Positions 9,109 through 20,124 of a stretch of 64,000 bases of DNA are shown one piece after another (the stretch's first letter is position 1; every line of letters starts with the position of its first letter). The notes below the pieces were generated by a model, which made no database searches, was not told the DNA's origin, and was given only the letters and a program-made list of their open reading frames with translations. Both the position numbers and the translations under genes were made by a program. This DNA is from Hydrogenophaga sp. (GTDB lineage: Bacteria > Pseudomonadota > Gammaproteobacteria > Burkholderiales > Burkholderiaceae_C): contig NZ_JAHCKL010000001.1 of NCBI RefSeq assembly GCF_026125785.1, positions 128,949 to 192,948 on the forward strand, given 5' to 3'.

Positions 9109-9168
9109 AATAGCGGGTTTAATCAAACGGTTCTTTTCACCCTTACAACGCTTCAGAGGAGCACACAC

Positions 9169-9906
9169 ATGAGTCAGAAACTTGCCTACGTCACGGGGGG
9201 CATGGGAGGCATCGGCACCGCGATCTGCCAGCGCCTGCACCGCGAGGGCTTCAAGGTCGTCGCCGGCTGCGGTCCCACCCGCGACTACAAGAAGTGGCTG
9301 GATGAGCAGAAGGCGCTGGGCTACACCTTCCACGCCTCGGTGGGCAACGTGGGCGACTGGGACTCCACCGTGGAAGCCTTCACCAAGACCAAGGCCGAGC
9401 ACGGCACCATCGACGTGCTGGTGAACAACGCCGGCATCACCCGTGACCGCATGTTCCTCAAGATGTCGCGCGAAGACTGGGACGCGGTGATCGAGACCAA
9501 CCTGAACTCCATGTTCAACGTGACCAAGCAGGTCGTGGCCGACATGGTGGAAAAAGGCTGGGGCCGCATCATCAACATTTCCTCGGTCAACGGCGAGAAG
9601 GGCCAGGCCGGCCAGACCAACTACTCCGCCGCCAAGGCCGGCATGCACGGCTTCTCCATGGCGCTGGCGCAGGAACTGGCCACCAAGGGCGTGACGGTCA
9701 ATACCGTGAGCCCGGGCTACATCGGCACCGACATGGTCAAGGCCATCCGCCCCGATGTGCTGGAGAAGATCGTTGCCACCGTGCCGGTCAAGCGCCTGGG
9801 CGAGCCCAGCGAGATCGCGTCCATCATCGCCTGGCTCGCCAGCGAGGAGGGCGGTTACGCCACCGGCGCGGACTTCTCCGTCAACGGGGGCCTGCACATG
9901 GGGTGA
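9169..9906 (+). CDS. phaB: acetoacetyl-CoA reductase
   Basis: 245 residues, a classical short-chain dehydrogenase. It reduces acetoacetyl-CoA to (R)-3-hydroxybutyryl-CoA with NADPH, the monomer for PhaC. The cofactor loop is TGGMGGIG (residues 8-15), followed by NNAGITRD, the catalytic Ser in INISSVNG, and Y152/K156 in YSAAK. It has a strong ribosome site (CAGAGGAGCACACAC before ATG) and is the last gene of the phaCAB operon. Confidence 0.97.
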   Translation: MSQKLAYVTGGMGGIGTAICQRLHREGFKVVAGCGPTRDYKKWLDEQKALGYTFHASVGNVGDWDSTVEAFTKTKAEHGTIDVLVNNAGITRDRMFLKMSREDWDAVIETNLNSMFNVTKQVVADMVEKGWGRIINISSVNGEKGQAGQTNYSAAKAGMHGFSMALAQELATKGVTVNTVSPGYIGTDMVKAIRPDVLEKIVATVPVKRLGEPSEIASIIAWLASEEGGYATGADFSVNGGLHMG

Positions 9907-9944
9907 TGGCGCGCCCCGTGGCAACGCCGCACACAGGCCCATTC

Positions 9945-9966
9945 AACCCGCTCCGGCGGGTTTTTT
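9945..9966 (+). terminator. rho-independent terminator of the phaCAB operon
   Basis: AACCCGC (9945-9951) and GCGGGTT (9956-9962) form a 7-bp stem with a TCCG loop, running into six T residues at 9961-9966. It lies 39 bp after the phaB stop. Confidence 0.93.
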
Positions 9967-10063
9967 GTTGTTCGTCCTTTGAGGAGAGGGTGGTGGTGTA
10001 AATTCGAACGGCATTTCCACACCATTCTTTTTTTGGCGCCCGCGGCGCAGGGACCTCCGGCAG

Positions 10064-11776
10064 ATGCCCCACAGCATTTCACTGATCAACACCATCGCCG
10101 CCGGCCTGGGCCTTGCGCTCGTGCTGGGTTTCGTGGCGAGCAAGCTGCGGCTGCCCGCCTTGGTCGGGTACCTGCTGGCGGGTGTGATCATTGGTCCCTT
10201 CACGCCGGGTTTCGTGGCGGATGCCGGCATCGCCGCGCAACTCGCGGAGATCGGTGTGATGCTGCTGATGTTCGGCGTGGGTCTGCATTTTTCGCTGGAC
10301 GACCTGCTTTCGGTGCGCAAGATCGCGCTGCCCGGTGCCGTGGTACAGATGGCGGTGGCCACGCTCATGGGCATGGCCATGGCCATGTGGTGGTGGGACT
10401 GGAGCCTGGGGGCCGCGCTGGTGTTCGGTGTCTCGCTCTCGGTGGCCAGCACGGTGGTGCTGCTGCGTGCCCTGGAAAGCCTGGGTATCCTGGATTCCTA
10501 CACCGGGCGCATCGCGGTGGGCTGGCTGGTGGTGGAAGACCTGGCCATGGTGCTGGTGCTGGTGCTGCTGCCACCGCTGGCGGGATTCCTCGGCGGCAAG
10601 GGCTCGGACGCCGACCTGGACTCCATCTGGCAGGCCCTGGGCTGGACGCTGCTGCAGGTGGGCGGCTTCGTCGTCCTGATGCTGGTGGTGGGCCGTCGCG
10701 TATTCCCCTGGCTGCTCTGGCAGGTCACGCGCACCGGTTCGCGTGAACTGTTCACCCTGTGCGTGGTAGCGGCCGCGGTGAGCATCGCGTTCGCGGCGGC
10801 GGCGCTGTTTGGCGTGTCGTTCGCGCTGGGGGCGTTCTTTGCGGGCATGGTGCTGCGTGAGTCCGAATTCAGCCACCGCGCGGCGGAAGAGTCGCTGCCC
10901 TTGCGGGACGCCTTCGCCGTGCTTTTCTTCGTCTCGGTCGGCATGCTGTTCAACCCCGCTGTGCTGCTGGAGCGGCCGCTGCAGGTGCTGGGCGTGGTGG
11001 CCATCATCATTGTCGGCAAGTCCATGGCCGCTGCCGCCTTGGTGCTGGCCCTGCGCTATCCGCTCAACACCGCGCTCACCGTCTCCGCCAGCCTGGCCCA
11101 GATCGGCGAGTTTTCTTTCATCCTGGTCGGCCTGGGCCTCTCCCTGGGGCTGCTCGCACCCGAAGGCCAGAGCCTCGTGCTGGCCGGCGCGCTCATCTCC
11201 ATCGCGCTCAACCCGCTGGTGTTCAAGGCCATCACGCCGCTGCAGGAATGGCTGCGCCGGAACTCTGAATTCGCCCGCCGCCTGGAGCAGCGCGACGACC
11301 CGCTGGCCGAGTTGCCCATGAGCACAGACGAAAAGTTCCTCTCCCAGCAGGTCGTGCTGGTGGGCTATGGCCGCGTGGGACGCCGCATTGCCGCAGCCCT
11401 GGACGAACATGGCATGCCTTACGTGGTGGCTGAGCAGAACCGGGAACTGGTCGAGCGCCTGCGCGAGAAGGGCATGGCCGCTGTCTATGGCGACGCGGCC
11501 GACCCCGCTGTGCTGATCCAGGCCCACATCGCCCGTGCCGGCATGCTGGTGATCGCCACACCCGACTCCCTCAACGTGCGCCAGATGATCGACACCGCAC
11601 GCACCCTCAACCCCGCCATCCACACCGTGGTGCGCACCCACAGCGAAGACGAAGCCGCCATGCTGGAAAAGGAAATCGCCGGCAAGGTCTTCCTGGGAGA
11701 AGAAGAGCTGGCGCAGTCCATGACCCGGTACGTGATGGAGCATGCGCGGGTTTCAAGCGGACGGATGCCGCTGTGA
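10064..11776 (+). CDS. monovalent cation:proton antiporter, CPA2 family (YbaL/KefB-like) with TrkA-N domain
   Basis: 570 residues. About 12 membrane helices fill the first ~390 residues, including the family stretches LPALVGYLLAGVIIGP, EIGVMLLMFGVGL and AQIGEFSFILVGLGLSLG. A cytoplasmic RCK/TrkA N-terminal nucleotide-binding domain follows, with the Rossmann signature VVLVGYGRVGRRIA near residue 430. Such proteins exchange K+ or Na+ for H+ under control of bound nucleotides. It has the arrangement of E. coli YbaL and lacks the glutathione-gating KefF/KefG partner nearby. It starts about 100 bp after the pha terminator and appears to be a separate unit. Confidence 0.92.
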   Translation: MPHSISLINTIAAGLGLALVLGFVASKLRLPALVGYLLAGVIIGPFTPGFVADAGIAAQLAEIGVMLLMFGVGLHFSLDDLLSVRKIALPGAVVQMAVATLMGMAMAMWWWDWSLGAALVFGVSLSVASTVVLLRALESLGILDSYTGRIAVGWLVVEDLAMVLVLVLLPPLAGFLGGKGSDADLDSIWQALGWTLLQVGGFVVLMLVVGRRVFPWLLWQVTRTGSRELFTLCVVAAAVSIAFAAAALFGVSFALGAFFAGMVLRESEFSHRAAEESLPLRDAFAVLFFVSVGMLFNPAVLLERPLQVLGVVAIIIVGKSMAAAALVLALRYPLNTALTVSASLAQIGEFSFILVGLGLSLGLLAPEGQSLVLAGALISIALNPLVFKAITPLQEWLRRNSEFARRLEQRDDPLAELPMSTDEKFLSQQVVLVGYGRVGRRIAAALDEHGMPYVVAEQNRELVERLREKGMAAVYGDAADPAVLIQAHIARAGMLVIATPDSLNVRQMIDTARTLNPAIHTVVRTHSEDEAAMLEKEIAGKVFLGEEELAQSMTRYVMEHARVSSGRMPL

Positions 11777-11837
11777 GCGCTTGGACACCTCCGCCCACTC
11801 GGGTGTCCATGGTGATGCCCATCCGGAGGGCGCTCTC

Positions 11838-13667
11838 ATGATCAAGGCTGGCCAGGCTCCAGAACCCGCCCCCATGACCGGCGGGCAAGCGGCGTTGCCG
11901 GGCGGGGCCGGCCCGCGGTCGCGCCTGGGCATCGGCATCGCGGGACCGGCTGTCCCTCTCGCCCGACAGGCGTTGCTGACCCTGCTGTTCGTCGCCGCCT
12001 TTTTCGCGGTGAACGGCTACGTCTTCGGCTCGGCGGATCACGCCATCCATTTCGCTTTCATTGAACGGGCATTGAACCCCGGTTTTCTGGCTGGCGATCC
12101 GCTGGTCGACCTGGCGGCATTTCACCCGTCGTTCCTCTGGCCGGTGATGGCCGCACTGACACGTCTGGCGCCACTGGAATGGGTCTATTTCGCGCTTCAG
12201 GTCGTGTGCACGGCGCTCATGTTTTCAGGTGTTGCCGCGCTCGCGCGTGCGCTGTCTCCCCGTCAGGTCGCTGGTCTCGCCGGCCTCCTGGCGGCCAGCA
12301 TGGTGCTGTTCGTCCGATTCTCCGGTGCGGGCCTGGCCAGCTTCGACGTCATGGTGCTGAACCGCAGCCTCACGCTGGGGCCGCTCCTCTTCGCACTGGC
12401 GTTGGCCGTGCAGGCGCGGTACCGCGCGGCGTTCCTGCTGGTTGGCTTGATGTTCAACATCCATCCGACCACGGCAGCCCATGCCGCGATCCTGGTCTGG
12501 TTCGCTGCGGTCCTCGGTCCCGATCGATGGCGCCATGCGCTGAGGGATCCTTTGTGGTTCCTGGTCGGCGCCGCGCCCCTGCTGCTTCTGATGGCGACCA
12601 CAGGGGGCGCCGGCGGCGTTCCGATGAATGCGGCGAAGGACTGGCTGGACGCACAACGGCTGTTGCTCTGGTTTCACCACTTCCCGTCGCTTTGGCCGCG
12701 CAGCTATTGGCTGGCCCTGCTGCCTCCCCTGATGGCAATCGCCGTCAGCCAGCGCGAGAAGCCGCAGCGCGCCGTCGTGGGCTTCCTGGTTGGCATCGTG
12801 GTGGCATGCGTTGCCGGTTACGTCGGCGTGGAGCTTCTGGGTGTCCCCACGGCGCTTCACCTTCATCTGCAGGAAGCGTTGCGGTTCCTGCCCTACGTTG
12901 CGGCAGCGTCTTTGGCGGCATGGGCGGCCGGTTCGTGGCACACGACGTCGCGGGGGCGGATTCTCGCGGTTGTCGCCGTGAGCGCGTTGGCGCTGGACCA
13001 GGCACTGACGTACCCCAAGACCTATTCGACCGTCTCGACCCTTTCTTTCTGGGTGCTGCTCGGCGTGCTCGTGTTCGGCATCCTGCGCCCTCGACCGAGG
13101 CGGGAGGCTGCACCCGCACCGCAACCGCCACTGCGGTGGGTCGCCGCCGGCCTGCTGGTCGCCTCGGTGGCCGGGCACTTCTACCGCGACTTGCCAACCG
13201 GTTGGTCGTATGCGTCCTACCCCGAGAGCCGCATCGCGCAGTGGTCGCAGGCCAACCTGCCCGCAGATGCGGTGGTGGCGATCCCGCCTTACTACTACCT
13301 GGGCCACACCCCGTTGGTCAACTTCCGCTGGGCGGCCAGGAGGCAGGTGCTGGCGACGCTGAAGGACGGCGGCGAGACCACTTTCAGCCTGTCGTACTTC
13401 GAGGCATGGCGCCAGCGCATGGAGGACCAGATCGGGCACCCGCTGGACTTCGCTATTCCCGTGGACTTCGGGCAGCACAGGAACGACTGGATCAAGCAGG
13501 TCGTGGCCGACTACGGAACGGCCGACGCGGCGCGGTTCGGCATGCTGGCTACCCGGTACGGCGTCACGCACGCCATTACCGAATTGGGCGCGGCCATGCA
13601 GCCCGACCTGCCGCTGGTGTACGAGGATGACCGCTACCGGATGTACAAAGTCGGGGCGCCGCTGTAG
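11838..13667 (+). CDS. large multi-pass membrane protein, function unknown
   Basis: About 609 residues with roughly ten hydrophobic segments between residues 45 and 450. A soluble C-terminal part follows (about 455-609) with WSQANLPADAVVAIPPYYY. The layout of many helices, then a periplasmic C-terminal domain, recalls GT-C-fold glycosyltransferase-like or DUF6798-type proteins, but I cannot name a reaction. The start at 11838 is chosen because GGAGGGCGCTCTC precedes it; the frame stays open further upstream into the antiporter gene, which is probably chance. It lies 61 bp after the antiporter stop. Confidence 0.75.
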   Translation: MIKAGQAPEPAPMTGGQAALPGGAGPRSRLGIGIAGPAVPLARQALLTLLFVAAFFAVNGYVFGSADHAIHFAFIERALNPGFLAGDPLVDLAAFHPSFLWPVMAALTRLAPLEWVYFALQVVCTALMFSGVAALARALSPRQVAGLAGLLAASMVLFVRFSGAGLASFDVMVLNRSLTLGPLLFALALAVQARYRAAFLLVGLMFNIHPTTAAHAAILVWFAAVLGPDRWRHALRDPLWFLVGAAPLLLLMATTGGAGGVPMNAAKDWLDAQRLLLWFHHFPSLWPRSYWLALLPPLMAIAVSQREKPQRAVVGFLVGIVVACVAGYVGVELLGVPTALHLHLQEALRFLPYVAAASLAAWAAGSWHTTSRGRILAVVAVSALALDQALTYPKTYSTVSTLSFWVLLGVLVFGILRPRPRREAAPAPQPPLRWVAAGLLVASVAGHFYRDLPTGWSYASYPESRIAQWSQANLPADAVVAIPPYYYLGHTPLVNFRWAARRQVLATLKDGGETTFSLSYFEAWRQRMEDQIGHPLDFAIPVDFGQHRNDWIKQVVADYGTADAARFGMLATRYGVTHAITELGAAMQPDLPLVYEDDRYRMYKVGAPL

Positions 13668-13691
13668 GGGCAGGGCAGGATATTGAAGCCG

Positions 13692-14714
13692 ATGATGGAA
13701 AAAAACCGATCCGCAGAATCTCTCAGTCCCTGGCGCCTGTCGGTCGCGCCGATGATGGACTGGACCGATCGTCATTGCCGTTATCTGCACCGCCTGCTGT
13801 CGAAGCACACGCTGCTCTACACCGAGATGGTGACCACCGGGGCGTTGATGCATGGCAGTGTCCAGCGTCACCTGCGGTTCAATGCAGAGGAGCATCCGGT
13901 GGCGCTGCAATTGGGAGGCAGCGAGCCGCAGGATCTGGCGCAGGCCGCCCGGCTGGGGGAGCAGTGGGGTTACGACGAAATCAACCTCAACTGCGGCTGT
14001 CCGAGCGAGCGGGTGCAGCGGGGGGCTTTTGGTGCCTGCCTGATGGCCGAGCCCCGGACCGTGGCCGATGGCGTGAAGGCCATGCGGGATGCGGTGTCGA
14101 TTCCGGTGACGGTCAAGCACCGAATCGGCATAGACCGGGTGGAAAGCTACGACTTCGTGCGCGACTTCGTGGGCGCGGTGAGCGAGGCCGGTTGCGAGGT
14201 GTTCATCGTGCATGCGCGCAACGCCTGGCTGCAGGGCCTCTCTCCCAAGGAGAACCGCGAGATTCCGCCGCTGCGCTACGAGCTGGCCTACCGCCTCAAG
14301 CGCGATTTTCCCGCGCTCACCATCGCGGTGAACGGCGGCGTCACGACCGACACACAGATCGCGGAACACCTCTCGCACGTCGATGGCGTGATGGTGGGCC
14401 GGGAGGCGTACCACAACCCCTGGCTGCTCACGGGCTGGGACGCGGCGTTCTTCGGCGCCGTGTCGCCAGCGGTGACGCGCGAATGGGTGGAGGACCAGAT
14501 GGTGCGCTACATGGAGCGCGCCTTCCTGGAGGACGGCTGTCCCTGGTATGCCATCGCGCGCCACATGCTGGGCCTGCGCCATGGCCTGCGCGGAGCCCGG
14601 CGCTGGCGCCAGATCTGGAGCGATCACCGCCTCAAGCCATTGCCGCCGCGCGAGGTGTGGGCCATGGCGCAGGCCCACGTGGGCCTGGAGGCGGGGGAGG
14701 TGCAGGGCGCCTGA
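13692..14714 (+). CDS. dusA: tRNA-dihydrouridine(20/20a) synthase DusA
   Basis: About 340 residues. This FMN enzyme reduces uridine to dihydrouridine at D-loop positions 20/20a of tRNA. LSVAPMMDWTDRHCRYLHR is the DusA N-terminal flavin site, and the catalytic Cys is in NLNCGCPSERVQRGAFGAC. HARNAWLQGLSPKENREIPP identifies the DusA branch rather than DusB or DusC. The start is ambiguous: TTG at 13683 has a better-placed GGCAGGA, while ATG at 13692 or 13695 are alternatives. The gene ends 1 bp from the stop of the convergent peroxidase gene. Confidence 0.93.
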   Translation: MMEKNRSAESLSPWRLSVAPMMDWTDRHCRYLHRLLSKHTLLYTEMVTTGALMHGSVQRHLRFNAEEHPVALQLGGSEPQDLAQAARLGEQWGYDEINLNCGCPSERVQRGAFGACLMAEPRTVADGVKAMRDAVSIPVTVKHRIGIDRVESYDFVRDFVGAVSEAGCEVFIVHARNAWLQGLSPKENREIPPLRYELAYRLKRDFPALTIAVNGGVTTDTQIAEHLSHVDGVMVGREAYHNPWLLTGWDAAFFGAVSPAVTREWVEDQMVRYMERAFLEDGCPWYAIARHMLGLRHGLRGARRWRQIWSDHRLKPLPPREVWAMAQAHVGLEAGEVQGA

Positions 14715-14715
14715 G

Positions 14716-15606
14716 TCAGAGCCCGACGGCGCGCAGGTCGACCCGCCCGTGGTGCATGGGTGGGCACCAGAAATAGGCGCCGGTATCGGGTTCGGTGAAG
14801 CTGTACAGCGCGTCGACGATGCCGTCCTCGGCGCCGGACATGCGCCGCAGCAGGGCCTCGAACGCCTGGAAGGAGTGGCCAAAAGCGGTGAAGACCAAGC
14901 CGCCTTCGTTGCCTTCGGCCCAGGGCATGGAGCGGCGCAGCACGAAGGCGGCGGGTTCGAAGTCCTCCTGTGCGGTGCGCTTGACGTGGGCGGATGGCGG
15001 GGCGTCTTCCAGTTCTTCGTTGCTGTCGCGTTCCCGGCCTATCGTGCGGTCCTGCTGTTCGCGGCTCATGGCTTCGAAGCGGCCCAGGTGGTGGCGCCAG
15101 CGTTGCACGGCCACGAAGCTGCTGCCCGCCAGCAGGCCCGCGCTCGCGGGCAGCAGGGCAGCGGTCAGCGCTTCGTCGCCTTGCGGGTTCTCGGTGCCGT
15201 CTTCGTACCCTGTGAGGTCCCGGTTGCTGCGGTGGGCGAAGGCGTCGGTGATGATCTGCACGTCGAACGCGGGCGCGAGCAGCGCCTGCAGGTGACGGCT
15301 GCGGATCAGGAGCTCGCCACGGTCGGTGCCGCGCAGCCAGAGCCACAGGTCGGCGGGCGTGGCGGGCAGTTTGGTGCGCGCGCCTTCGACGCCGCGAAAG
15401 CTCTTGAGCCCAGGTACCTGGGCGCCAAGTTCACGCACCAGGGAGGCGCCCAGACCCAGCACGGTGGCTTCGCCATCGGCCATGCCGGCGAGCTGGCGCA
15501 GCACCGCTCGGGGGTCGGCGCCCATGCGAAGCTGGCAGGTGAGGTAGCGCGCCTGGACGGGCACGGGCTGCAGGATGCCGGATTGGGCCAGCGGAGCGAT
15601 GGACAT
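14716..15606 (-). CDS. DyP-type (dye-decolorizing) heme peroxidase, YfeX-like
   Basis: 296 residues with the two ferredoxin-like DyP domains. The distal-side GxxDG motif is present as GYEDGTENP, the probable proximal heme His is in SAHVKRT, and SFVAVQRWRHHLGRFEA matches bacterial YfeX-type enzymes. They oxidise dyes, porphyrinogens or phenolics with H2O2, usually in the cytoplasm. No signal peptide and no encapsulin-targeting gene neighbour is seen. The start chosen (MSIAPLAQSG) is where family similarity begins; an open frame continues upstream over the GntR gene and is a shadow. Confidence 0.92.
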   Translation of the reverse strand: MSIAPLAQSGILQPVPVQARYLTCQLRMGADPRAVLRQLAGMADGEATVLGLGASLVRELGAQVPGLKSFRGVEGARTKLPATPADLWLWLRGTDRGELLIRSRHLQALLAPAFDVQIITDAFAHRSNRDLTGYEDGTENPQGDEALTAALLPASAGLLAGSSFVAVQRWRHHLGRFEAMSREQQDRTIGRERDSNEELEDAPPSAHVKRTAQEDFEPAAFVLRRSMPWAEGNEGGLVFTAFGHSFQAFEALLRRMSGAEDGIVDALYSFTEPDTGAYFWCPPMHHGRVDLRAVGL

Positions 15607-15629
15607 GGATGGGCGCGGGGCGGGCGTGC

Positions 15630-16265
15630 TCAGGCGGCGGCTTCCAGGCCGTTGTGGAAGTGCTCGCGCATGCGCTGCGCCGTCAGCGCCGGGTCGCGTT
15701 GCAGCAGGGCTTCCACGATGGCGCGGTGCTCGGCCAGAGACTCTTCGATGCGCCCACTCTTGAGCAGGGAGTTGTGCCGGTTGAGCTTCATGACCTTGCG
15801 CAGGTCCGCCACCATTTGCTGGCGCCAGCGGTTGTGGGCGAGTTCGAGCAGGCGCAGGTGGAATTGTTCGTTCAGGGCGAAGAAGCGGTCGCGCTCGCTC
15901 ACCGCGCCTTCCAGCTCGGCATGCAGGGTCTGCAGATCGGCCAGGTCTTCGTCGCTGGCGCGCGCGGCCACCACGCCGGCGGCATCGGATTCGAGCAGGG
16001 CGAGCAGGTGGTAGACGTCGGCCAGGTCCTTTTCGGAGACCTCCGTGACGTAGGCGCCACGCCGCACCTTCATGGTCACCAGGCCTTCGGCGGCCAGCAC
16101 CTTGAGCGCTTCGCGCAGCGGGGTGCGGCTGATGCCGTATTCCTCGGCGATCTTGAGTTCGTCGATCCAGCTGCCGGGCTCCAGCTCGCGGCGGAAGATG
16201 CGCTGGCGCAGCAGCTCGGCAACTTCCTCGTACAGGGCGCGGGGCGAAAGCGACACGGCGGACAT
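15630..16265 (-). CDS. GntR-family regulator with FCD domain, likely controlling the propionate/methylmalonyl-CoA genes
   Basis: 211 residues. The N-terminal winged helix (about 8-75) contains ELKIAEEYGISRTPLREALKVLAAEGLV, the GntR hallmark. The FCD domain follows with the metal/ligand residues in NEQFHLRLLELAHN and the HRAIVEALL helix. It is divergent from the methylmalonyl-CoA mutase gene with a 127-bp intergenic region that contains an imperfect 21-bp palindrome (16331-16351), the natural place for its operator. The inferred role is control of propionyl-CoA assimilation by a pathway acid or its CoA ester. The stop lies 23 bp upstream of the peroxidase start, so they may be co-transcribed. 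Confidence 0.88.
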   Translation of the reverse strand: MSAVSLSPRALYEEVAELLRQRIFRRELEPGSWIDELKIAEEYGISRTPLREALKVLAAEGLVTMKVRRGAYVTEVSEKDLADVYHLLALLESDAAGVVAARASDEDLADLQTLHAELEGAVSERDRFFALNEQFHLRLLELAHNRWRQQMVADLRKVMKLNRHNSLLKSGRIEESLAEHRAIVEALLQRDPALTAQRMREHFHNGLEAAA

Positions 16266-16330
16266 GGGCGGTGGGGTGACTCGGTCTGGCGTTGGAAAGC
16301 CCCGGATTGTAAGACAGCAGCCGCATTCTG

Positions 16331-16351
16331 CATCAATAATTATGAATGATG
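16331..16351. promoter_or_regulatory. imperfect palindrome, candidate GntR operator
   Basis: A 21-bp imperfect inverted repeat with outer arms CATCA and TGATG and an AT-rich centre; 16 of 21 positions are symmetric. It sits in the AT-rich part of the intergenic region between the divergent GntR gene and the mutase gene, 42-62 bp before the mutase start. Binding is inferred. Confidence 0.5.
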
Positions 16352-16392
16352 TAAACTGCGCGGTGTTTTGAACCATCTGACGCGCCCCTGCC

Positions 16393-18549
<2,157 letters not shown>

Positions 18550-18571
18550 GCATGCGTTCACACGGGCCAGG

Positions 18572-18632
18572 CTCGAGCCCCATTCCGCTCGGCCTGAGCC
18601 CCATACCGTTCGGGCTGAGCCTGTCGAAGCCC
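18572..18632 (+). repeat. REP-like element with two 21-bp units, after scpA
   Basis: Two 21-bp units (18578-18598 and 18599-18619), beginning CCCCAT and ending CTGAG, are followed by the end piece CCTGTCGAAGCCC. This is the reverse complement of the units found at 18938-19114. It fills most of the spacer between scpA and the next gene. Confidence 0.85.
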
Positions 18633-18649
18633 TCACCCCGTTCGTTCGC

Positions 18650-20104
18650 GTGAAACCCTTCCACGTTTACCTGCTGCGCTGCCGCGACGGCTCCTACTAC
18701 GCCGGACACACCGACGAGTTGGAGTCCCGCCTGCTGCAGCACCAGACCGGCACCACGGGCTACACCGCCACGCGCAAACCGGTGGAGCTGGTCTGGCACG
18801 GCGAATTCGAGACCCGTGAGACGGCGCTGGCCTTTGAGCAGCGGCTCAAGGGTTGGTCGCGGGCGAAGAAGGAAGCACTGATCGCAGGGGACTGGGAGCG
18901 GGTTCAGGTTCTGGCGCGATCGGGACAGGGTGTGGGTGGGCTTCGACAGGCTCAGCCCGAACGGTATGGGGCTCGGTCCGAACCGAACGGGACTGAGCCC
19001 GAACGGAATGGGACTGAGCCAGAGCGGAATGGGGCTGAGCCCGCGCGGAGTGGGACTGAACCCGAGCGGAATGGGACTGAGTCCCCCTCCGTTCGCCCTG
19101 AGCTTGTCGAAGGGCTCACCCACGCCATCGCCGGCGGCACCCCCATGGCGCAGCGCCGCGCCATGGCCAAGGCGATCACGCTGCTCGAATCCACCCGAGC
19201 CGACCACCGCGCCCAGGGCGACGAACTGCTGACGGCGCTGCTGCCGCACACCGGACGGGCCTTCCGCCTGGGCATCAGTGGTGTGCCGGGTGTGGGCAAG
19301 AGCACCTTCATCGAAGCGCTGGGCCTGCATCTCATCGGCCTGGGGCACCGCGTTGCAGTGCTGACCATCGATCCTTCCAGCACCGTGTCCGGTGGCTCCA
19401 TCCTGGGTGACAAGACCCGTATGGAGAAGCTCTCGGTGCAGGAGCAGGCCTACATCCGGCCCAGCCCGTCCAGCGGCACGCTGGGCGGCGTGGCCGAGAA
19501 AACGCGCGAGGCCATGCTGGTCTGTGAGGCCGCGGGCTACGACATCGTCATCGTCGAGACCGTGGGCGTGGGCCAGAGCGAGACGGCCGTCAACGGCATG
19601 ACCGACATGTTCGTGCTGCTGCAACTGCCCAACGCTGGCGACGACCTGCAGGCGATCAAGAAGGGTGTGATGGAGCTGGCCGATCTGGTGGTGATCAACA
19701 AAGCGGACATCGATCCCGATGCAGCCACCCGCGCACGCGCTCAAATCACCTCGTCTTTGCGCCTGCTGGGCCAGCAGGGTCGGCCCGAGCACGCCCTGCA
19801 CGACGAGACGCTCTGGCATCCGCGCGTGATCCAGCTCAGTGCCTTGCTGGGGCAAGGGGTGGATGCCTTCTGGACCGAGGTCAGCACCTTCCGCGCGCTG
19901 CAGACCCGCAACGGCCGCCTGGCGGAGCGCCGCCGGCAACAGGCGCGCGCCTGGATGTGGGAGCGCATCGAGGCCGGCCTGAGACAGCGTTTTCGAGAAC
20001 ACCCGGCGGTGCGCGCCACCCTGGAAGAGACCACCGGGCGCGTGCTGGAAGGCACGCTGCCCGCCAGCACGGCAGCGCGCCAGCTGCTCGGGCTGTTCCA
20101 CTGA
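18650..20104 (+). CDS. GIY-YIG domain fused to MeaB-type GTPase (methylmalonyl-CoA mutase chaperone) by a repeat linker
   Basis: 484 residues in one uninterrupted frame. Residues 1 to about 90 are a complete GIY-YIG domain of the small YhbQ/UPF0213 type (VYLLRC, YYAGHT, then a helix with [15 protein letters not shown]). Residues 98-155 are encoded by a REP-like element and read as seven-residue repeats such as EPERNGT. From about 157 the protein is MeaB/ArgK: Walker [10 protein letters not shown] at 211-219, [21 protein letters not shown] and a C-terminal dimerisation helix. MeaB loads and protects adenosylcobalamin mutase, matching scpA just upstream. A separate MeaB could only start at ATG 19145, losing a few conserved residues; the GTG at 18650 starts the fusion. 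In relatives I would expect two genes. Confidence 0.85.
   Translation: MKPFHVYLLRCRDGSYYAGHTDELESRLLQHQTGTTGYTATRKPVELVWHGEFETRETALAFEQRLKGWSRAKKEALIAGDWERVQVLARSGQGVGGLRQAQPERYGARSEPNGTEPERNGTEPERNGAEPARSGTEPERNGTESPSVRPELVEGLTHAIAGGTPMAQRRAMAKAITLLESTRADHRAQGDELLTALLPHTGRAFRLGISGVPGVGKSTFIEALGLHLIGLGHRVAVLTIDPSSTVSGGSILGDKTRMEKLSVQEQAYIRPSPSSGTLGGVAEKTREAMLVCEAAGYDIVIVETVGVGQSETAVNGMTDMFVLLQLPNAGDDLQAIKKGVMELADLVVINKADIDPDAATRARAQITSSLRLLGQQGRPEHALHDETLWHPRVIQLSALLGQGVDAFWTEVSTFRALQTRNGRLAERRRQQARAWMWERIEAGLRQRFREHPAVRATLEETTGRVLEGTLPASTAARQLLGLFH
18938..19114 (+). repeat. REP-like inverted repeat expanded by six 21-bp tandem units, inside a coding region
   Basis: The left end GGGCTTCGACAGG (18938-18950) and right end (CTGAGCTTGTCGAAGGG, 19098-19114) are near-inverted copies. 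Between them lie six 21-bp units starting at 18951, 18972, 18993, 19014, 19035 and 19056, with consensus CTGAGCCCGAACGGAATGGG followed by A or G, and a transitional unit at 19077-19097. Unit length divisible by three keeps the frame open, so it is translated as a 7-residue repeat. Confidence 0.92.
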
Positions 20105-20124
20105 TTTTTCTGGAGCAAGAAACC

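Noticed and set aside
10365-10679. Trp-rich short frames within the antiporter gene
   Set aside because: They are out-of-frame readings of membrane-helix codons, with no ribosome site and no conserved pattern.
12225-14882. 885-codon open frame on the minus strand
   Set aside because: It is antisense to the membrane protein gene and dusA; composition is typical of a shadow and no motif is present.
18951-19097. Tandem 21-bp units considered as a CRISPR array
   Set aside because: There are no unique spacers: the units follow each other directly and are flanked by inverted REP-like ends, and there are no cas genes.
19145-20104. Separate MeaB gene starting at ATG 19145
   Set aside because: Possible but not preferred: no ribosome site stands before it, the start of the MeaB homology lies upstream of this ATG, and the upstream frame is fully open back to the GIY-YIG start.
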